Shown here: positions 58,739 to 64,000 of the stretch, piece after piece
Layout of the letters: each line of letters opens with the position of its first letter
How positions within the stretch are numbered: position 1 is the first letter of the stretch
DNA from: Lachnospiraceae bacterium
GTDB lineage: Bacteria > Bacillota > Clostridia > Lachnospirales > Lachnospiraceae
Direction of reading: 5' to 3'
Length of the DNA: 64,000 nucleotides
Assembly (NCBI GenBank): GCA_900770785.1
Contig: CAAGLJ010000076.1
Span: forward strand, 1 to 64,000
Translations under genes and position numbers: made by a program
The notes under the pieces: model-generated
The model's input: only the letters and a program-made list of their open reading frames with translations
Told to the model about the DNA's origin: nothing
The model's database searches: none

Positions 58739-59836
58739 ATGAAGAGAAAGTTAAGCAAACTGTTTTTTTTGCTGACGATTGCAGTATGCATTGCAGGCTG
58801 TGGTGATAAGGGAGGGGCAGCTGACGCCCAGGAAGCAGCGGCTTCAAAGCAGGAGGCGGCCGTGGGAGAAGACACGGAACAAGTGGCTGAGGATGTTATT
58901 CCGGAAGGAATGTACCGCAGTGAGCTGACCAATGAATTAATTTCTGAGGAAATAAAGAACCAGAGACCTATTGCGGCAATGGTGGATAATGAGAAGACTG
59001 CTCTGCCGCACTTTGGTATCAGTCAGGCAGACGTTGTATATGAGATGATGAACAGCACCAAGAATAATCGGATTACCCGTTTAATGGTATTGGTGAAGGA
59101 CTGGGGAAATATTGAACAGCTGGGAAGCATTCGTTCCCTTCGCCCTACCAATATTCTTTTGGCCGGAGAGTGGGATGCGGTTATCTGCCATGACGGCGGT
59201 CCTTTTTATAATGATCCCTATCTGGCTGAAAAGCATATTCAGAATTTCAGCGGAAATTTTTCACGTGTGAAGAATGGTAAGGCATACGAATTTACCGAAT
59301 ATATTTTACAGGGAGATCTGGAGAAGAATTTTGAAAGCACAGGCTATTCTACAGAATATACGGAATACTATCCAGGGGCCCATTTCCAGTTTGCGACTGA
59401 GGCAAATCCCATCGATTTTTCTGACAGCGAAGAAGCCTTGGAGGCCAATACAGTAATTCTGCCCTTTGAACATAATGGTTCCTATCTGAAGTATGATGAG
59501 AGCAGCGGACTGTATAAGTACTATGAGTACGGCAGTGCCCATGTGGATGCTGGAAATAACAATGAACAGACGGCTTTTAAAAATGTATTGATTCAGTACT
59601 GTACCTTCAGTCAGTATGATGAGAATGGATATATGATTTTCAACTGTATTGACAGAGACAAACCGGGCTATTATATAACCAATGGCAAAGCCATTCCGGT
59701 AACCTGGACGAAGTCAGGTTCAACAGACATTACCCGCTATTATGATGAAGCAGGAAATGAGATTACGATTAATACCGGTAAAACCTATATTGCTTTCGTT
59801 CCCGATGATAACTGGGAAGATTTACAAATTAAATAA
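58739..59836 (+). CDS. DUF3048 family lipoprotein (YerB-like)
   Basis: A 365-residue exported lipoprotein. The signal peptide KRKLSKLFFLLTIAVC ends in the lipobox IAGC, so Cys is lipidated and the protein is anchored to the outer face of the membrane. An Ala/Glu-rich linker is followed by the DUF3048 domain: RPIAAMVDNEKTALPHFGIS, VVYEMMNSTKNNRITRLMVL, GSIRSLRPTNILLAGEWDA and HDGGPFYN. The function is unknown. ATG 58739 lies behind AGGAGAGGAG; an upstream in-frame start would spoil the signal peptide. Confidence 0.92.
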   Translation: MKRKLSKLFFLLTIAVCIAGCGDKGGAADAQEAAASKQEAAVGEDTEQVAEDVIPEGMYRSELTNELISEEIKNQRPIAAMVDNEKTALPHFGISQADVVYEMMNSTKNNRITRLMVLVKDWGNIEQLGSIRSLRPTNILLAGEWDAVICHDGGPFYNDPYLAEKHIQNFSGNFSRVKNGKAYEFTEYILQGDLEKNFESTGYSTEYTEYYPGAHFQFATEANPIDFSDSEEALEANTVILPFEHNGSYLKYDESSGLYKYYEYGSAHVDAGNNNEQTAFKNVLIQYCTFSQYDENGYMIFNCIDRDKPGYYITNGKAIPVTWTKSGSTDITRYYDEAGNEITINTGKTYIAFVPDDNWEDLQIK

Positions 59837-59843
59837 TTCGGTA

Positions 59844-59886
59844 AAAAGGGCTGTATGCTAAAAGGGCAGACAGTCCTTTTTTTGTC
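59844..59886 (+). terminator. Intrinsic terminator after the DUF3048 gene
   Basis: AAAAGGGCTGT (59844-59854) pairs with ACAGTCCTTTT (59870-59880) with one G-T pair, followed by more T. It lies 8 bp after the stop. Confidence 0.87.
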
Positions 59887-59912
59887 TTCATTACGCCTGC
59901 CTTCTCTCTTTT

Positions 59913-59942
59913 GGTATTTCTTCACAGTTTTGGCATATACAT
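59913..59942 (+). promoter_or_regulatory. Candidate sigma-E promoter for spoIVA
   Basis: GGTATTT at 59913-59919, 14 bp, CATATACAT at 59934-59942. This resembles the sporulation mother-cell sigma-E pattern (-35 near ATATT, -10 CATACA-T). spoIVA is a sigma-E gene in B. subtilis. No good sigma-A promoter is visible in the interval. The leader to the ATG is about 70 bases. Confidence 0.5.
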
Positions 59943-60018
59943 ATAACAGGCTATGCAGAGATAACCCCTTTGCTCGCAGGTGGCTCGGATTTTCTTCAGG
60001 AAGAACAAGGAGGGAGAT

Positions 60019-61506
60019 ATGGATCATTTAAATGGAAATACATACGATTTATACAAGGATATACAGCTTCGGACAGGAGGAGAAATCTATCTGGGAGTAG
60101 TTGGGCCGGTAAGAACCGGAAAATCTACTTTTATTAAACGATTTATGGAGCTTCTGGTGCTGCCGGGCATGGAAACGGAAGAGGAAAGAATACGTGCAAG
60201 AGATGAACTTCCGCAAAGTGCAGGAGGAAAGACGATTACTACAACAGAGCCCAAGTTTATTCCTCAGAAGGCAGCTGACATTCATCTGTCAGAGGATATT
60301 CGGGTAAAGGTAAGGCTGATTGACTGTGTCGGATTTATGGTAGATGGAGCAACAGGACATATGGAAGAAGACAGGGAACGAATGGTAAAAACACCCTGGT
60401 TTTCCGAGGCAATTCCTTTTACTAAAGCGGCCCAGATAGGAACCCAGAAAGTTATTTCGGATCATTCTACCCTGGGGCTGGTGGTAACCACCGATGGAAC
60501 CATCGGAGAATTGGACAGAAAACAGTATCTTGCTGCAGAAGAGCATACGATTACTGAGTTGAAAAAATTACAGAAGCCCTTTCTGGTGCTGGTGAATTCC
60601 AGTCGGCCTTATGGAGAAGAAGCACGCCAGACGGCAGAAGAAATCAGAGAGAAATATGGAGCCACCGCATTGGTAATGAACTGTATGCAAATGAAGATTG
60701 AGGACATTTACCAGTGCATGCGTGAGGTGCTTCAGGAATTTCCCGTATCCAGTATGGAATTTTTTGTACCCAAATGGGTGGAAAGTCTGTCCAATACCCA
60801 CCCTCTTAAGGCAGATATTATTGAGCATATCCGCAGCTATATGGAAAAGATTAAGAAGATGAAGGATATTCTTAAGGAAGAGCCGGATATGGTCAGCAAT
60901 TTTGTCACCAGATGTACCTGTGGAGAAATTTCCATGGCTACCGGAAAAGTGATTTTTTATCTGGATGTGGATGAAAAGTATTACTATGATATGCTGAGTG
61001 ACATAACAGGAGAGTCTCTCGACAGCCAATACCAGCTTCTGGAGCTTTTAAAGGGATACAGAAGCAGAAAACAGGAGTACGAGAGGGTGCTAAGGGCGGT
61101 AGAGGATGTAAGAAGCAGAGGCTATGGGGTAGTTATGCCTGACCGGGAGGAAATTCTTTTGGAAGAGCCTCAGGTAGTCAGACATGGCAGTAAGTTTGGA
61201 GTAAAAATCAGAGCGGAAAGCCCCTCTGTTCATATGATACGTGCCAATGTAGTAACCGAAATCGCCCCTATTGTGGGAAATGAACAGCAGGCTTTGGACT
61301 TGATTCAGTATATTAAGAGTGAGCGAGAAACCGAAAAAGGCATCTGGGAGACTAATATTTTCGGGAAAACAGTAGAACAGCTGATTTTTGACGGAATACA
61401 GAATAAAATTTCGGGAATTGGAGAGGAGAGCCAGATAAACCTGCAGGAAACCATGCAAAAAATTCTGAATGAAAGTAAGGGCGGCATGATTTTCATCATT
61501 ATCTGA
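60019..61506 (+). CDS. spoIVA: Stage IV sporulation protein A
   Basis: Cytoskeletal ATPase that polymerises on the forespore surface and forms the basement layer of the spore coat. It has 495 residues, close to the 492 of B. subtilis. Walker A is GPVRTGKSTF at about 29-38. TITTTEPKFIP and LIDCVGFMVDGATGH follow, then DRKQYLAAEEHTITELKKL. The family C-terminus ends in a hydrophobic GGMIFIII. ATG 60019 follows AAGGAGGGAG. Its presence shows that the organism can probably form endospores. Confidence 0.97.
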   Translation: MDHLNGNTYDLYKDIQLRTGGEIYLGVVGPVRTGKSTFIKRFMELLVLPGMETEEERIRARDELPQSAGGKTITTTEPKFIPQKAADIHLSEDIRVKVRLIDCVGFMVDGATGHMEEDRERMVKTPWFSEAIPFTKAAQIGTQKVISDHSTLGLVVTTDGTIGELDRKQYLAAEEHTITELKKLQKPFLVLVNSSRPYGEEARQTAEEIREKYGATALVMNCMQMKIEDIYQCMREVLQEFPVSSMEFFVPKWVESLSNTHPLKADIIEHIRSYMEKIKKMKDILKEEPDMVSNFVTRCTCGEISMATGKVIFYLDVDEKYYYDMLSDITGESLDSQYQLLELLKGYRSRKQEYERVLRAVEDVRSRGYGVVMPDREEILLEEPQVVRHGSKFGVKIRAESPSVHMIRANVVTEIAPIVGNEQQALDLIQYIKSERETEKGIWETNIFGKTVEQLIFDGIQNKISGIGEESQINLQETMQKILNESKGGMIFIII

Positions 61507-61561
61507 TTCACCCGTTTAGTTTGGAAAATAGATATATACAAAAAGAATTCACTTATGGTAA

Positions 61562-61597
61562 AATAGTAGCGTTATCAAAATGACGCTACTATTTTTG
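61562..61597 (+). terminator. Intrinsic terminator after spoIVA
   Basis: AATAGTAGCGT (61562-61572) and ACGCTACTATT (61583-61593) form an 11 bp stem, extended by a T-G pair, followed by TTTG. It lies 56 bp past the spoIVA stop. Confidence 0.88.
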
Positions 61598-61625
61598 TGT
61601 TCAAAAAGGGAGGCTTAAACAAAGG

Positions 61626-62633
61626 ATGGCGAAGCAGGAGCTTTACGAGGTTCAGTATACAACACCCAACAAAAAAGTAGTTAAAACATACCTGCCTGCC
61701 CTGAAAAAGCCGACGGGACGTTCAGGACAAAAGGGGAAGGTCACCTGGGGAGTGATTTTCCAGATTATCGGTATTTTGGGTTTGCAGTACTTGCCGGAAA
61801 TGGCGGCAGAGGGGGCTGCACTGATGAGTCTTTTGACCAGGTTTCTCCTTTATGGCGGACTGCTGGCATTCGGTTTTTTACGGGTAAGACAGGGGAAACT
61901 GGCTCTGGGCCGGATGGACAGATATTTTCGTTATATGAAGGTATTTGAAAATCAGCCATATGCCTCCATAGAGGAACTGGCAGGAAAGGTGGCCAAGAAG
62001 CCCAGAGTGGTAGTCAAGGATTTGGAATATATGATGGATGCAGGCTGGTTTCTGGAAGCCCATCTGGATCAGAAACGGAATTATTTTATGCTGACTAATC
62101 AGGCCTATCAGCAATTTAATGAGGCGGAAAAGGGAAGGATAATCCGGGAGCAGGAGCAGCAGGAAAAACAGTTTGAGGAAAGTGATCCTACAGTCAAAGA
62201 GCTTTCCCAGATGCTTAATGAAGGAAAAGAATATATTAAAGAGATACATAGACTGAATGAAGGCATTATGGGAGAAGAGGTCAGCAAAAAGCTGTATGTG
62301 ATAGAGGATGTGGTAAGCAGTATTTTTGAACAGGTAAGAAGAAGGCCGGAGAAGATGCCGGATTTACGTAAATTTATGCAGTATTATCTTCCAACGACGG
62401 TGAAAGTAATCAGAACCTATCGGGATTTTGAAAATGAAAGCCTGCCAAGCAGCCAGCTGGAGGAAAGTAAAAAAGAAATTGAAGAAACCCTGGATAAAGT
62501 ACAGGCAGCCTTCGTCAAACTAAGGGAGAAGCTGTTTGCTGAGGACATTATGGATGTGTCTACGGATCTGGATGTGCTGGAAGCCATGATGTCCCAGGAG
62601 GGGCTGATTTCTGAGGACTTTAGGCCAGAATAA
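61626..62633 (+). CDS. XpaC family protein
   Basis: A 335-residue protein of the XpaC (5-bromo-4-chloroindolyl phosphate hydrolysis) family. After a basic start come two hydrophobic segments (about 38-56 and 65-85), then a cytosolic helical region including YMKVFENQPYASIEELAGKV and LRKFMQYYLPTTVKVIRTY. Family members accompany TelA, as here (67 bp gap). The historical name reflects a phenotype, and the molecular role is unknown. Confidence 0.88.
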   Translation: MAKQELYEVQYTTPNKKVVKTYLPALKKPTGRSGQKGKVTWGVIFQIIGILGLQYLPEMAAEGAALMSLLTRFLLYGGLLAFGFLRVRQGKLALGRMDRYFRYMKVFENQPYASIEELAGKVAKKPRVVVKDLEYMMDAGWFLEAHLDQKRNYFMLTNQAYQQFNEAEKGRIIREQEQQEKQFEESDPTVKELSQMLNEGKEYIKEIHRLNEGIMGEEVSKKLYVIEDVVSSIFEQVRRRPEKMPDLRKFMQYYLPTTVKVIRTYRDFENESLPSSQLEESKKEIEETLDKVQAAFVKLREKLFAEDIMDVSTDLDVLEAMMSQEGLISEDFRPE

Positions 62634-62700
62634 AAGCAGGCAGCCAGGGAATTATTTAAAGTGAATACAAAAGAGTGGATAAGAAAGAGAGGACAGGCAG

Positions 62701-63855
62701 ATGGACAAATTTACGGATGCAGAAATTTTGGAATCGGCACCAACCCTTACCTTCGAGCCCTTTGCAGAGGAAAAGGCTTTACCCGATCCTGAAAAGCCAG
62801 AAGAGCTGGTCGAGATCAAGAAGGAGCTGGAGGAGCCTGCATTAACCGATGAAGAAAAGAAAATGGTGCAGGAATTCAGTGAAAAAATTGATTTGAAAAA
62901 CTCCAATCAGATACTTCAGTATGGTGCCGGTGCACAAAAAAAGATTGCTGATTTTTCCCAGTCTGCACTGGATAATGTAAGAACCAGAGATTTAGGAGAA
63001 GTGGGCGACCTTCTGGCAGGGGTAGTAGGGGAGTTAAAAGAGTTTGATGTTGAAGAGGACAAAGGCTTTTTGGGAATCTTCAAAAAAGCCGGGAACAGGC
63101 TGGATACTTTGAAAGCAAGATACAGCAAGGCAGAAGCCAATGTGAATAATATGGTTCAGGTACTGGAGGGACATCAGATCCAGCTGATGAAAGATACTGC
63201 CATGCTGGATAAAATGTACGATATCAACAAAAACTATTTTAAAGAGCTGAATATGTATATTCTTGCCGGCAAGAAGAAAATTGAACAGACTAAAAATGTA
63301 GATTTGCCCACACTAATGGAAAAAGCCAAAGCCAGTGGACAGGCAGAGGATGCCCAGGAAGTAAATGATATGAAGGCTATGGTAGACCGGTTCGAGAAAA
63401 AGATCCATGATCTGGAGCTGACGAAAACCATTTCTTTGCAGATGGCACCCCAGATTCGTATGATTCAGCACAATGATGTGGTAATGGCAGAAAAAATCCA
63501 ATCCACACTGGTAAATACCATTCCCCTGTGGAAAAGCCAGATGGTTCTGGCACTGGGCATGAATCGTTCAGTGGAGGCAGCAAAGGCTCAGCAGGCAGTC
63601 AACGATGTAACCAATGAGCTGCTGCGCAAAAATGCAGCCATCCTGCATCAGTCTTCGGTAGAAACTGCCAGGGCCGCAGAACAGAGCATTGTGGATATCA
63701 ATACGCTGACTGAAACCAATCAGCTGCTGATTCAGACACTGGATGAGGTTATGCAGATTCAAACCGAAGGAAAACAGAAAAGACAGCAGGCAGAGGTGGA
63801 ACTGAACCGTATTGAAAGCACACTGAAAGAGCGCCTGTTACAGATGAGAGGATAA
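62701..63855 (+). CDS. TelA family toxic anion resistance protein
   Basis: A 384-residue soluble, strongly helical protein of the TelA/KlaA family, linked in plasmids and some bacteria to tellurite and cell-envelope stress resistance. Family segments are QYGAGAQKKIADFSQSALDNVR-type sequence (codons 62917-62982), AKASGQAEDAQEVNDMKAMVDRF and PLWKSQMVLALGMNRSVEA. It follows XpaC. In chromosomes without ter genes its role is unproved. Confidence 0.92.
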   Translation: MDKFTDAEILESAPTLTFEPFAEEKALPDPEKPEELVEIKKELEEPALTDEEKKMVQEFSEKIDLKNSNQILQYGAGAQKKIADFSQSALDNVRTRDLGEVGDLLAGVVGELKEFDVEEDKGFLGIFKKAGNRLDTLKARYSKAEANVNNMVQVLEGHQIQLMKDTAMLDKMYDINKNYFKELNMYILAGKKKIEQTKNVDLPTLMEKAKASGQAEDAQEVNDMKAMVDRFEKKIHDLELTKTISLQMAPQIRMIQHNDVVMAEKIQSTLVNTIPLWKSQMVLALGMNRSVEAAKAQQAVNDVTNELLRKNAAILHQSSVETARAAEQSIVDINTLTETNQLLIQTLDEVMQIQTEGKQKRQQAEVELNRIESTLKERLLQMRG

Positions 63856-63875
63856 GAGAAGAGAAGGAGAAAAGA

Positions 63876-64000
63876 ATGAGTCAGGTATATGATAAATTAG
63901 TAAGCTGTTTAAACAGTATCAGAAGTAAAATTGATTTTGTTCCCGATGTAGCCATTGTACTGGGCTCCGGACTGGGCGACTATGGGAATGAAATCCGCGT
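63876..64000 (+). CDS. Purine nucleoside phosphorylase (3' truncated)
   Basis: Only the first 41 codons are in the window: MSQVYDKLVSCLNSIRSKI, then the diagnostic phosphate-binding loop VAIVLGSGLGDYGNEI. This is the opening of trimeric PNP (PunA/XapA type), which splits purine nucleosides with phosphate in salvage. AAGGAGAAA precedes the ATG by 4 bp. It begins 20 bp after telA and runs off the window end. Confidence 0.88.
   Translation, partial: MSQVYDKLVSCLNSIRSKIDFVPDVAIVLGSGLGDYGNEIR

Noticed and set aside
1..64000. CRISPR arrays, transposons, integrases, tRNA or rRNA genes
   Set aside because: No regularly spaced direct repeats with unique spacers, no transposase or integrase-like ORFs, and no tRNA T-loop or rRNA motifs were recognised by eye on either strand.

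Overview
This window looks like a chromosomal segment of a low-to-middle GC, endospore-forming Gram-positive bacterium of the class Clostridia, most likely family Lachnospiraceae. The evidence is gene content and order. The blocks yceD-rpmF, plsX-acpP-rnc-smc-ftsY, ylxM-ffh-rpsP-khpA-rimM-trmD-rplS-rbgA-rnhB-ylqG-ylqH and der-plsY-gpsA are those of Firmicutes, and spoIVA implies sporulation. Several protein types are ones I associate with Lachnospiraceae (DUF711 with an ACT partner, TPR-DUF4037-DUF4125, an approximately 400-residue PRPP synthase, DUF3048 lipoprotein). Taxonomy is inference; no rRNA or tRNA gene was seen.

Layout. 1-2.3 kb: PTS enzyme I (cut by the window edge), HPr and glucosamine-6-P deaminase. 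2.4-9.0 kb: zinc-finger membrane protein, DNA polymerase I, CoaE, a large FtsA-like ATPase and a WalJ-type hydrolase, with very tight spacing. 9.0-13.5 kb: ACT/DUF711 pair, a phage-like small protein and a TPR-nucleotidyltransferase fusion. 13.5-18.2 kb: TmcAL (minus strand), then pta-ackA, yceD and rpmF; rpmF encodes only 59 residues. 18.4-25.1 kb: lipid synthesis, RNase III, SMC and FtsY. 25.2-29.0 kb: three genes (threonine ammonia-lyase, YitT, [2Fe-2S]/ASKHA protein) lying between ftsY and the SRP/ribosome block. 29.1-39.7 kb: SRP, ribosomal proteins, tRNA/rRNA maturation, two signal peptidases around rbgA, RNase HII, FliK- and FlhB-like orphans, YraN and PgeF. 39.8-44.3 kb: two-component system and a convergent prs. 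44.5-49.0 kb: DUF512-der-plsY-gpsA. 49.0-59.8 kb: accessory stretch (MoxR/VWA pair, tyrS, SUKH protein, VOC/MBL pair on minus, PadR, membrane-anchored glucosaminidase with repeats, DUF3048 lipoprotein). 60.0-64.0 kb: spoIVA, XpaC-TelA and the start of a purine nucleoside phosphorylase.

The window is mostly housekeeping. No CRISPR array, transposase, integrase or obvious defence island is present. The most promising under-described items are the TPR-DUF4037-DUF4125 fusion, the FtsA-like ATPase carrying three possible beta-grasp repeats, an HPr with Arg in place of regulatory Ser46, the VWA protein with an altered MIDAS next to a MoxR ATPase, the orphan [2Fe-2S]/ASKHA protein, and a PadR gene whose promoter sits on a palindrome upstream of a membrane-anchored glucosaminidase. 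A recurring architectural feature is that terminators and the next promoter overlap or abut at several gene junctions. Promoter calls are made by eye from sigma-A hexamers with 16-17 bp spacing. Starts were chosen by Shine-Dalgarno spacing, often downstream of an in-frame ATG that lies inside the Shine-Dalgarno sequence itself.
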